A stretch of 64,000 nt of DNA from positions 1 to 64,000 of the forward strand of contig CALKHP010000048.1 in assembly GCA_937988775.1 (NCBI GenBank), read 5' to 3'. Each line of letters begins with the position of its first letter. Position 1 is the stretch's first letter. A model generated the notes under the pieces. That model ran no database searches. It was not told the origin of the DNA and saw only the letters and a program-made list of their open reading frames with translations. The position numbers and the translations under genes are program-made. Of the stretch, positions 53,240 through 60,982 are shown in pieces. This stretch comes from an uncultured Alphaproteobacteria bacterium (GTDB lineage Bacteria > Pseudomonadota > Alphaproteobacteria > Rhizobiales > Beijerinckiaceae).

Positions 53240-53950
53240 TCACTCGGCCTCCGCCACGGCCTCGTCGTGGCGCAGCGCCGCCAGCAGCAACAGCAGCAGC
53301 GTGACGGCGTTCAGGAGATGCCAGACGAAATGCGTGCCGGTCGGCAGCCGGGCGCATAACGGCACATCGAGTGCGCGCAAGCCAAGCGACACCGTGAACA
53401 CCATGCCGGCGCCGATGATGCGCCGGCCGGTCCGCGCCGCCTTGAGGCCGAGCAGCGCCGCGCCCTCGCGGTCGGTGCCGCGCGCGAAATCCAGCATCGC
53501 CAGATGCGCCCGGCCGATCAGCGCCAGCCCGATCACGAACAGCGCCACCAGCGCCGGCAGGTAGGCGGCGCTGCCCTGCCCCGCGCTGACCAGCCGCGGC
53601 ACGACGATCTCTGCGCCGACCAGCAGCACCAGCCCCGCCGCCAGCTGCCACAGCCTGCAACCGAGCAGGCGCCGCAGCGCGAAAGCCAGGTAGCCGAGCA
53701 CGAAAAGCTGGATCGGCACCACATCGGCGAGCACGGTGCGCGGCCCGGGCCGGGTATGGAACAGGAAACTGCCGACGCCGATGGCGAAGACCAGCCCGAT
53801 CAGCCCGAGCACCGGCCAGTCGCGCGCCGGGCGGCCGCGCCACGCGAGATAGGCGACGAGCCCGGCCAGGATGAAGGCGGCATTGCTGGCCGCGTTCAGC
53901 GGCTCGGCCCACAGGCCCGGCCCCGATCGCTCGCAATAATGCGACAGCAT
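53240..53950 (-). CDS. Ceramidase-domain / alkaline-ceramidase-like membrane hydrolase
   Basis: 236 residues with about seven membrane helices. Conserved CREST-superfamily positions appear as YCERSGPGLWAEPLNAASN near the start (Glu and Asn), GSFLFHT in the middle and GTHFVWHLLNAVT near the end, giving the Ser/His/His zinc-hydrolase layout of alkaline ceramidases. The bacterial members' substrates are not well established; an amide-linked lipid is likely. The frame is open further upstream but that part is antisense to xthA, so the ATG at 53950 was used. Divergent from xthA across 75 bases. Confidence 0.78.
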   Translation of the reverse strand: MLSHYCERSGPGLWAEPLNAASNAAFILAGLVAYLAWRGRPARDWPVLGLIGLVFAIGVGSFLFHTRPGPRTVLADVVPIQLFVLGYLAFALRRLLGCRLWQLAAGLVLLVGAEIVVPRLVSAGQGSAAYLPALVALFVIGLALIGRAHLAMLDFARGTDREGAALLGLKAARTGRRIIGAGMVFTVSLGLRALDVPLCARLPTGTHFVWHLLNAVTLLLLLLAALRHDEAVAEAE

Positions 53951-54025
53951 GCTTGGAATAGCCTCCGACAAGCCCGATACTCCGGCGAAATTCGAATCCC
54001 CGCCGGACCACATCTGGAAGAGACC

Positions 54026-54811
54026 ATGCGGATCGCAACCTGGAACGTCAATTCGCTGCGCCAGCGCATCGAGCATCTTGCCTTCTGGCTGCGCGAGGTC
54101 TCGCCCGATGTCGTGTGCCTGCAGGAGACGAAATGCCTCGACGAGGCGTTTCCGCGCGCCGAGATCGAGGAACTCGGCTACAACGTCGCCATTCACGGCC
54201 AGAAAACCTTCAACGGCGTGGCGATCCTGTCCAAGCGCCCGTTCGACGAGGTCAACCTGCGCCTGCCCGGCGACGAGGCGGACGAACAGGCGCGCTATAT
54301 CGAGGCGGTGATTCCGGCCGAACGCGGCGTGGTGCGCGTCGCCTCGATCTATCTGCCGAACGGCAACCCGACGCCCGGCGACAAATACACCTACAAGCTC
54401 GCCTGGATGGATCGGCTCGCGGCGCATGCCCGCGCCCTGCTGCAACTCGAGGAGCCGTTCGTGCTGGCGGGCGACTACAACGTCATCCCCGACGCGCGCG
54501 ACGCGCGCCACCCCGAGGCCTGGCTCGACGATGCGCTGTTCCTGCCGCAGACGCGCCAGCGCTTCCGCACCCTGCTCAATCTCGGCCTGACGGAAGCGGT
54601 GCGCGCCACCACTGATGCCGGCGGCCTGTACAGTTTCTGGGATTATCAGGCCGGCGCCTGGCAGAAGAATAACGGCATCCGCATCGACCACCTGCTGCTC
54701 TCGCCGCAGGCGGCCGACCGCTTCACCGGCTATGCCATCGACAAGGACATGCGGGCGCGCGAAAAGCCGTCCGATCACGTGCCGGTGCGCATCGACCTGT
54801 CCTTCGCCTGA
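54026..54811 (+). CDS. xthA: Exodeoxyribonuclease III
   Basis: 261 residues (E. coli 268). Mg-dependent AP endonuclease and 3'-exonuclease of base-excision repair. Motifs in order: TWNVNSLRQR, CLQETKC (catalytic Glu), SIYLPNGN, AGDYNVIP (Asp/Asn), WDYQAGAWQKNNGIRIDHLL and SDHVPV (Asp-His). GGAAGAG precedes the ATG at 54026. Confidence 0.92.
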   Translation: MRIATWNVNSLRQRIEHLAFWLREVSPDVVCLQETKCLDEAFPRAEIEELGYNVAIHGQKTFNGVAILSKRPFDEVNLRLPGDEADEQARYIEAVIPAERGVVRVASIYLPNGNPTPGDKYTYKLAWMDRLAAHARALLQLEEPFVLAGDYNVIPDARDARHPEAWLDDALFLPQTRQRFRTLLNLGLTEAVRATTDAGGLYSFWDYQAGAWQKNNGIRIDHLLLSPQAADRFTGYAIDKDMRAREKPSDHVPVRIDLSFA

Positions 54812-54866
54812 GGGTCCGCGGCGCAACTGGGTGCCGGCACAAGACGGCTGTTCCCTCCCCAGTCTT

Positions 54867-54887
54867 GTCCCGGCCTTGCGCCGGGAC
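54867..54887. repeat. Extragenic palindrome
   Basis: GTCCCGGC-CTTGC-GCCGGGAC is a perfect 8-base-pair hairpin within the 234-base gap between xthA and exoR. The flanking CAGTCTTGTCCC and GACCCAGGG context resembles dispersed palindromic repeats common in Hyphomicrobiales genomes. A second repeat-like stretch (GACTTGATCCGCTGATCC, near 55000) follows. Confidence 0.5.
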
Positions 54888-55045
54888 CCAGGGAAACACC
54901 GCGCTTTTCACAGCGGGATCAGCCGGCCGCGCCGGCCCATGACAGTGGCAGGGTATGAGACAGCGGAGGATATGACGCCAAGATTCCAGCCGTCATCGGC
55001 GGACTTGATCCGCTGATCCCGCTAAACTGGCTGCAACTGAAACGC

Positions 55046-55960
55046 CTATTTCTGGACCGCGGTCGCCAGCCCTGCCGGCAGCGTCGGTGGGGCCTCGTCG
55101 GCCACGGTCGGCGGCTCGTCCGCCGGGGCGGCGGCAGGCGCGCGACGCTGGCGTGCCAGATACTTGTTGGCGACCTTGCGCTCCTGATCGGTCGCGGCGG
55201 CATTCGCCTTGTTGTAAAGATCGATGACCCACTGATCCTTGCTCGGGTCGGCGCCGTCATTCGCCAGATGCAGCCACATCAGCCCGAGCGGCCCTTGCCG
55301 GGGAATGCCATTGCCGGTGAACAGCATCTGGCCGAGCACCGCCTGCGCGTAGACATGGTTCTTCTCGGCCGCCAGCCTGAGCCAGCGCGCCGCCGATTGC
55401 GGGTCGCGCGCGCCGATCGCACCGTCGAGATGCATGCGCCCGAGATTATATTGCGCATCCGCATTGGCGAAATACACCGCGGCATAGCGGAACATCTCGA
55501 AGGCGCGCTCCGCGCTCTTCTTGATCGGGCTTTCGGCGATGCCCTCGAGGTAATACGAGCCGAGCGCCACGAGCGCCTTCGAGACGGCAAAGGCGTTGAT
55601 CGAGTCTGGCCCCTCATCGGCGAAGCTGTTGGCGATGGCCGAGAAGAACTTGAACGCCTTGAAATCGTCATGCGGCACGCCGTCGCCATCGGCATACATG
55701 CGGCCGAGCTTGTACTGGGCGGCGACATTGCCGCCCTGCGCCGCGAATTGCAGGGCGCGCGCCGCCGCGACCTTGTTGCCGGCATGGAGATCGCGCACGC
55801 CGGCGCGCAACGCCGCACGGACATCCTTGAAAATCTCGGCCGGCGGCTGCGCCTTGATCGGGCGATCGTTGATGTCGAGCGCCCGCGCCGGGCCGGCCGT
55901 GGTCAGCCAGCCAGACAACGCAACACCGACGGAAAGGATAATAAGGTTACGACTCGACAT
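55046..55960 (-). CDS. exoR: ExoR-like SEL1-repeat periplasmic regulator
   Basis: 304 residues (S. meliloti ExoR has 268). An N-terminal signal peptide (LIILSVGVALSGWLTTAGPARA) is followed by SEL1/TPR-like repeats: AAQGGNVAAQYKLGRMYADGDG, a middle unit with ALVALGSYYLEGIAES, NADAQYNLGRMHLDGAIG and NHVYAQAVLGQMLFTGNG. In rhizobia ExoR binds the sensor ExoS in the periplasm and represses exopolysaccharide and motility switching. The order and content of the repeats match ExoR well. The C-terminal tail after ~residue 265 is extended, alanine/proline-rich and likely disordered. The genes for ExoS/ChvI are not in the window. Confidence 0.78.
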   Translation of the reverse strand: MSSRNLIILSVGVALSGWLTTAGPARALDINDRPIKAQPPAEIFKDVRAALRAGVRDLHAGNKVAAARALQFAAQGGNVAAQYKLGRMYADGDGVPHDDFKAFKFFSAIANSFADEGPDSINAFAVSKALVALGSYYLEGIAESPIKKSAERAFEMFRYAAVYFANADAQYNLGRMHLDGAIGARDPQSAARWLRLAAEKNHVYAQAVLGQMLFTGNGIPRQGPLGLMWLHLANDGADPSKDQWVIDLYNKANAAATDQERKVANKYLARQRRAPAAAPADEPPTVADEAPPTLPAGLATAVQK

Positions 55961-56702
55961 GATCGCTATTTTCGGTCGCGTGACCGCCATGGAACAACGC
56001 ATTCCTGCGCATCTGAAGCATAGCCCGAGAAGGTATCGCCACTCTTGCGAAGGCCCGCTCTCGCTCTGGCTGCATCCACCTCGCAGCAAGCGTCGCAACT
56101 TCGGCAAGCTTAAGGCGGACCCAGCGCATTACCTTGACGAGATTCGGAATCATTATGTCGTGCCTGCCCCCGGCACTTCCGGAGAGGCTCATCCATGCAA
56201 GGCCGCGCTTCAGCGGCATGACCCGTTTAAAAAGGTCAATGTCCATCGTTTCTCGATTCCCCCGGCAGAACACGCATGATGCCCCACCGACACTTCCGTC
56301 TGCCATGCCGGCCCGGCCGAATGCAAACATCGCCGCCCGGCCCGCCGTCAATGGGATGGTCGGAGGCCCGATCCAAATTTCGACAGCTAAACCATAAGCT
56401 TAACGGAGATAATGTTACGTTGTGGAGTGTGGCGGCATCGCGGCAAACCTGAGATGCCGCCTGCCCCAATGGCGAATCGAAATCCGGTGTTGCCCGGAAG
56501 TCACATTTTTGCAACCGCAAGCGCGGAACCGCGCCAAACGCGCCGCGCCGGAGCGTGGCGGCCGGCGCCCACGCCCCCACCGCGCCTCTTTGCCGTTTGA
56601 CAGGGGCGCAGCGCTACCCCATTTTCCGCCCGTGGCCGGGGTTGCCCGTCCGTTCCTGTTTTCCGCTGATCGAGTGATGAGCGCCAGCGTCTGGGGCCGC
56701 GC
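55961..56702. other. Intergenic region upstream of topA
   Basis: About 740 bases between exoR (leftward) and topA (rightward) without a supportable gene; the open frames present have no coding character. dprA, which often precedes topA in alphaproteobacteria, is absent. Promoters of both flanking genes should be here, with an AT-rich patch at 56385-56425. Confidence 0.45.
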
Positions 56703-59456
56703 ATGAATGTCGTCATCGTCGAATCGCCTGCCAAGGCCAAGACGATCAACAAATATCTCGGCAAGGATTACGAGGTTCTCGCATCCTTCGGCCATGTCCG
56801 CGATCTGCCGTCCAAGGATGGCTCGGTCGAGCCCGACGCCGACTTCAACATGCATTGGGAGGTCGACGGCAAGGCCGCCAAGCGCATCACCGACATCGTC
56901 AAGGCGGTGAAGGGCTCCGACCGCGTCATCCTCGCAACCGACCCGGATCGCGAGGGCGAGGCGATCTCGTGGCACATCCTCGAGATCCTGAAATCGCGGC
57001 GCGTACTGAAGGATGTCGCGGTGTCGCGCGTCACCTTCAACGCCATCACCAAGGATGCCGTGAGCGAGGCGATGGCCAGGCCGCGCGACATCGACCAGGC
57101 GTTGGTCGATGCCTATCTCGCCCGGCGCGCGCTCGATTATCTCGTCGGCTTCAACCTCTCGCCGGTGCTGTGGCGCAAGCTGCCCGGCGCACGCTCGGCG
57201 GGGCGGGTGCAATCGGTGGCTTTGCGCCTCGTCTGCGACCGCGAAGCGGAGATCGAACGGTTCCTGCCGCGCGAATACTGGTCGCTCGTCGCCACGCTGG
57301 CGACGCCCAAGGGCGAGGAGTTCGAGGCCCGGCTCGTCGGCGCCGATGGCAAGAAGATCAATCGCTTGGACGTCGGAACGGAATCGGAAGCTCAGGCTTT
57401 TCGCGCAGCACTCGAAGCCGGGCGCTACACCGTGGCGCTCGTCGAATCGAAGCCGGCGCGCCGCAACCCCTATCCGCCCTTCACCACCTCGACCCTGCAG
57501 CAGGAAGCGAGCCGCAAGCTCGGCCTCGCGCCGGCCCGCACCATGCAGATCGCGCAAAAGCTCTATGAGGGCGTCGATCTCGGCGGCGAAACCGTCGGCC
57601 TGATCACCTATATGCGAACCGACGGCGTGCAGATGGCGCCGGAGGCGATCAGCCAGCTTCGGCGCCTGATCGCCAATGATTACGGCGACCGCTACATGCC
57701 GGACAAGCCGCGCTTCTATGCCACCAAGCAGAAGAACGCGCAGGAAGCCCATGAGGCGATCCGCCCGACCGACGCCTTCCGCACGCCGGCCAAGATGCGC
57801 CACACGCTCGATGGCGAAGCCTTCCGCCTCTATGAGCTGATCTGGAAGCGCTCCGTCGCCAGCCAGATGGAATCGGCCGAGATGGAGCGCACCACCGTCG
57901 ACATCAGCGCCATCCCGCAGGGTATGGCGGACGCGCCCTACAAGCAGATCGACATGCGCGCCACCGGCCAGGTCGTGCGCTTCGACGGCTTCCTGACGCT
58001 CTATACCGAGACCAAGGATGACGAAGAGGACGAGGAGAGCCGCCGCCTGCCGCTGATGCGCCAGGGCGAGACGCTCGAGAAGCGCGCCATCGCCGCCAGC
58101 CAGCATTTCACCGAGCCGCCGCCGCGCTACACCGAGGCGAGCCTGATCAAGCGCATGGAAGAACTCGGCATCGGCCGGCCCTCGACCTATGCCGCCACCA
58201 TGGCGGTGCTGCGCGACCGCGAATATGTCACGCTCGACAAGAAGCGGCTCGTGCCCGAGGACAAGGGCCGGCTCGTCACGGCTTTCCTCGAGAGTTTCTT
58301 CAAGAAATACGTCGAATACGATTTCACCGCCGATCTCGAAAACGATCTCGACCGGATTTCCAACCACGAGATCGACTGGAAGCAGGTGCTGCGCGATTTC
58401 TGGCAGCCGTTCTCCGGCGCCATCAACGGCACCAAGGAACTGCGCATGCAGGAGGTGATCGAGGCGCTGAACGGCATCCTCGCGCCCCATATCTTCCCGC
58501 CGCGCGCCGATGGCAGCGATCCGCGCATCTGTCAGGTGTGCGGCACCGGCACGCTGTCGCTCAAGCTCGGCAAGTTCGGCTCATTCATCGGCTGCTCGAA
58601 CTATCCCGAGTGCAAGTTCACCCGGCCGCTCAGCGTGCCCACCGCCGATGGCGAGGGCGCTTCCGCCGCCGGCCAGCTCTCCGCGCCCGGCGGGCTGAAG
58701 CTCGGCACCGATCCGGCGACCGGGCTCGAGGTTTCCGTGCGCGACGGGCGCTTCGGCGCCTATGCCCAGCTTGGCGAGGGTGAGAAGCCCAAGCGCCAGA
58801 CGCTGCCGAAAGGCATGAACGCCGCCTCGCTCACGCTCGAGACGGCGCTCGCCTTGCTCTCCCTGCCGCGCGAGGTCGCCCGCCATCCTGAAAGCGGCGA
58901 GCCGATCCTCGCCGGCATCGGCCGCTACGGCCCCTATGTCCAGCATGGCAAGACCTACGCCAATATCGGCCGCGACGACGATATCCTCCACATTGGCGGC
59001 AACCGCGCCGTCGACCTGATCGTCGCCAAGGAAAGCGGCGCCGGCGGCCGCTTCGGCCGGGGCGCGGCCGCGCCCGGCCGTGCGCTCGGAGACCATCCCG
59101 ACGGCGGCGCCATCACCGTGCGCGACGGCAAATACGGGCCTTACGTCAACTGGGGCAAGATCAACGCCACCTTGCCCAAGGGCACCGACAAGGACGCGCT
59201 GACGCTGGCCGAGGCGCTGCCGCTGCTGGCCGCGCGCGCCGAAGCGGCCGGTGCCCGAAAACCGGCGCGCGGTGCCGCGAAATCCAAAACCGCCGCGAAG
59301 CCGAAGGCAGCGGCAAAGCCCAAGGCGGCGGCAAAGGCCAAACCCACCGCGAAGCCCAAGGCCGCCGCTAAGGCAGAAACGTCCGCGAAATCGGACGCCA
59401 AGCCGAAAGCCGCGGCAAAAACCAGGTCGTCGCCCAAACGCGTCACCGAAGCCTGA
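56703..59456 (+). CDS. topA: DNA topoisomerase I
   Basis: 917 residues (E. coli 865). Relaxes negative supercoils through a covalent tyrosine intermediate. The TOPRIM domain starts MNVVIVESPAKAKTI and has DPDREGEAISWH; the active-site Tyr is Tyr303 in GLITYMRTDG. One four-cysteine zinc ribbon (CQVCGTG ... GCSNYPEC) lies near residue 610-640, followed by two or three topoisomerase C-terminal repeats (RFGAYAQLG, RYGPYVQHG, KYGPYVNWG) and a ~65-residue Lys/Ala/Pro tail (KPKAAAKPKAAAK type), typical of alphaproteobacteria and probably a DNA-binding extension. Confidence 0.95.
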   Translation: MNVVIVESPAKAKTINKYLGKDYEVLASFGHVRDLPSKDGSVEPDADFNMHWEVDGKAAKRITDIVKAVKGSDRVILATDPDREGEAISWHILEILKSRRVLKDVAVSRVTFNAITKDAVSEAMARPRDIDQALVDAYLARRALDYLVGFNLSPVLWRKLPGARSAGRVQSVALRLVCDREAEIERFLPREYWSLVATLATPKGEEFEARLVGADGKKINRLDVGTESEAQAFRAALEAGRYTVALVESKPARRNPYPPFTTSTLQQEASRKLGLAPARTMQIAQKLYEGVDLGGETVGLITYMRTDGVQMAPEAISQLRRLIANDYGDRYMPDKPRFYATKQKNAQEAHEAIRPTDAFRTPAKMRHTLDGEAFRLYELIWKRSVASQMESAEMERTTVDISAIPQGMADAPYKQIDMRATGQVVRFDGFLTLYTETKDDEEDEESRRLPLMRQGETLEKRAIAASQHFTEPPPRYTEASLIKRMEELGIGRPSTYAATMAVLRDREYVTLDKKRLVPEDKGRLVTAFLESFFKKYVEYDFTADLENDLDRISNHEIDWKQVLRDFWQPFSGAINGTKELRMQEVIEALNGILAPHIFPPRADGSDPRICQVCGTGTLSLKLGKFGSFIGCSNYPECKFTRPLSVPTADGEGASAAGQLSAPGGLKLGTDPATGLEVSVRDGRFGAYAQLGEGEKPKRQTLPKGMNAASLTLETALALLSLPREVARHPESGEPILAGIGRYGPYVQHGKTYANIGRDDDILHIGGNRAVDLIVAKESGAGGRFGRGAAAPGRALGDHPDGGAITVRDGKYGPYVNWGKINATLPKGTDKDALTLAEALPLLAARAEAAGARKPARGAAKSKTAAKPKAAAKPKAAAKAKPTAKPKAAAKAETSAKSDAKPKAAAKTRSSPKRVTEA

Positions 59457-59534
59457 CCGCGGCTCGCCCGGCACGCGCCAACGCCATGCGGCTGGACGGA
59501 ATCCCGCCCAACCCGGTGCATTAGACCAATTCAC

Positions 59535-59554
59535 GAGCGGATTTTGCTCCGCTC
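59535..59554 (+). terminator. Weak hairpin after topA
   Basis: GAGCGGA-TTTTGC-TCCGCTC forms a 7-base-pair stem in the 170-base gap between topA and the dehydrogenase gene. It is followed by ATCTGTTG, not a clean T run, so termination would be partial. Confidence 0.35.
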
Positions 59555-59626
59555 ATCTGTTGCGCATCGCCTGCTTGAAATTTATGCAGGGCCTCGCAAC
59601 GCAAGACCGATCGAACAGGAATCACC

Positions 59627-60892
59627 ATGTCCGGAGACGACCTTCTCGGCCAGGCCCATGTGCGCCTGGATGAAGCTGCTCAGCAACTCAATGTCGATCA
59701 TGACGTGATCGAGAAGCTGAAATACGCGCGAGAAACCACGCAGGTCCGCCTGATGATCCGCATGGATGACGGCTCGAGGAAATCGTTCCTCGCCTGGCGC
59801 TGCCGCTATGACGACACGCGCGGCCCGACCAAGGGCGGCATCCGCTTCCATCCCGATGCCAGCGTCGGCGAGGTCGAGGCGCTCGCCTTCTGGATGACCT
59901 GCAAATGCGCCGTGATGAACCTGCCTTATGGCGGCGGCAAGGGCGCCGTGCAGGTCGATCCGCGCAAGCTGTCGAAGGCTGAGCTGGAGCGGCTGTCGCG
60001 CGCCTATATCCAGGCGTTCTCGCGCATCATCGGCCCGGATCGCGATATCCCGGCGCCCGACGTCTACACCAACTCGATGATCATGGGCTGGATGGCCGAC
60101 GAATATGCCCAGATCGTCGGCCAGGCCGTGCCGGCCGTGATCACCGGCAAGCCGATCGCGCTCGGCGGCTCGCTCGGGCGCGGCGACGCCACGGCGCGCG
60201 GCGGCTATTATCTCGTGCGCCACCTCGCCGAGAATCTCGGCCTCGGCAAATCGATGCGCGTCGCCATCCAGGGCTTCGGCAATGCCGGCCAGCATGTCGC
60301 GCGCCTGCTCGTGGCCGACGGCCATCGCATCGTCGCGGTGTCGGATTCCGACGGCGCCGTGCAGTCCGATGTCGGCCTGCATGTCGATATGCTGATCGCC
60401 GCCAAGGAGGCCGGCCAACCGGTCGCCAGCACCATCGGCCAGGGCGGGCACCAGAGCCTGTCGGCGCATGAGCTTGTCGGCGTCGATTGCGACCTGCTGG
60501 TTCCCGCCGCGCTCGAGAACATGATCGACGAGACCAATGCCGGCACCGTCAGGGCGAAGCTGGTGCTGGAACTGGCCAACGGCCCGATCACGCCGGAAGG
60601 CGATACGATTCTCGCCAGGAACGGCACCGTGGTGCTGCCCGACATCCTCGCCAATGCCGGCGGCGTCACCGTGTCCTATTTCGAGTGGGTGCAGAACCGC
60701 CAGGGCTTCTACTGGACGCTCGAGGAAATCCACGACCGGCTGCGCGCCATCATGGAGCGCGAAGGCGGCGCGATCTGGAGCATCTCGCGCGAGAAGAACA
60801 TCACGGTGCGCACCGCCGCCTATGTGCATGCCCTCAGCCGCCTCGCCGAGGCGATCGAGGCCCACGGCACGCAAAGCTTCTTCATGAGCTGA
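59627..60892 (+). CDS. gdhA: Glu/Leu/Phe/Val dehydrogenase
   Basis: 421 residues. NAD(P)-dependent oxidative deamination of an amino acid, most likely glutamate. The catalytic lysine is in PYGGGKGAV (Lys105), preceded by GPTKGGIRFHP, and the Rossmann motif is QGFGNAGQHVA. The C-terminal NAGGVTVSYFEWVQNRQGFYW is a signature of the GluDH1/ GdhA group of ~420 residues. AGGA precedes the ATG. It lies between topA and rnr, and could supply or remove nitrogen for the nearby catabolic genes, though it is probably housekeeping. Confidence 0.88.
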   Translation: MSGDDLLGQAHVRLDEAAQQLNVDHDVIEKLKYARETTQVRLMIRMDDGSRKSFLAWRCRYDDTRGPTKGGIRFHPDASVGEVEALAFWMTCKCAVMNLPYGGGKGAVQVDPRKLSKAELERLSRAYIQAFSRIIGPDRDIPAPDVYTNSMIMGWMADEYAQIVGQAVPAVITGKPIALGGSLGRGDATARGGYYLVRHLAENLGLGKSMRVAIQGFGNAGQHVARLLVADGHRIVAVSDSDGAVQSDVGLHVDMLIAAKEAGQPVASTIGQGGHQSLSAHELVGVDCDLLVPAALENMIDETNAGTVRAKLVLELANGPITPEGDTILARNGTVVLPDILANAGGVTVSYFEWVQNRQGFYWTLEEIHDRLRAIMEREGGAIWSISREKNITVRTAAYVHALSRLAEAIEAHGTQSFFMS

Positions 60893-60931
60893 GCGGCCGC
60901 GCCGGCCGATACGCGAAATCGTCGAGGAACC

Positions 60932-60961
60932 GGCCCCGCAGGCTTATAAAGCCGCGGGGCC
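60932..60961 (+). promoter_or_regulatory. Stem-loop in the rnr leader
   Basis: GGCCCCGC, a bulged A, GGCTT, loop ATA, then AAGCC and GCGGGGCC make a 13-base-pair hairpin ending 21 bases before the rnr start. It has no T run. It may be a weak terminator after gdhA or a leader structure affecting rnr translation. Confidence 0.45.
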
Positions 60962-60982
60962 GCGCTTATATTGGGGGCCACC

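Noticed and set aside
53240..54826. A 528-codon minus-strand frame covering the ceramidase-like gene and all of xthA
   Set aside because: Only the part left of 53950 has membrane-protein features and family motifs; the rest is antisense to a clearly coding xthA.
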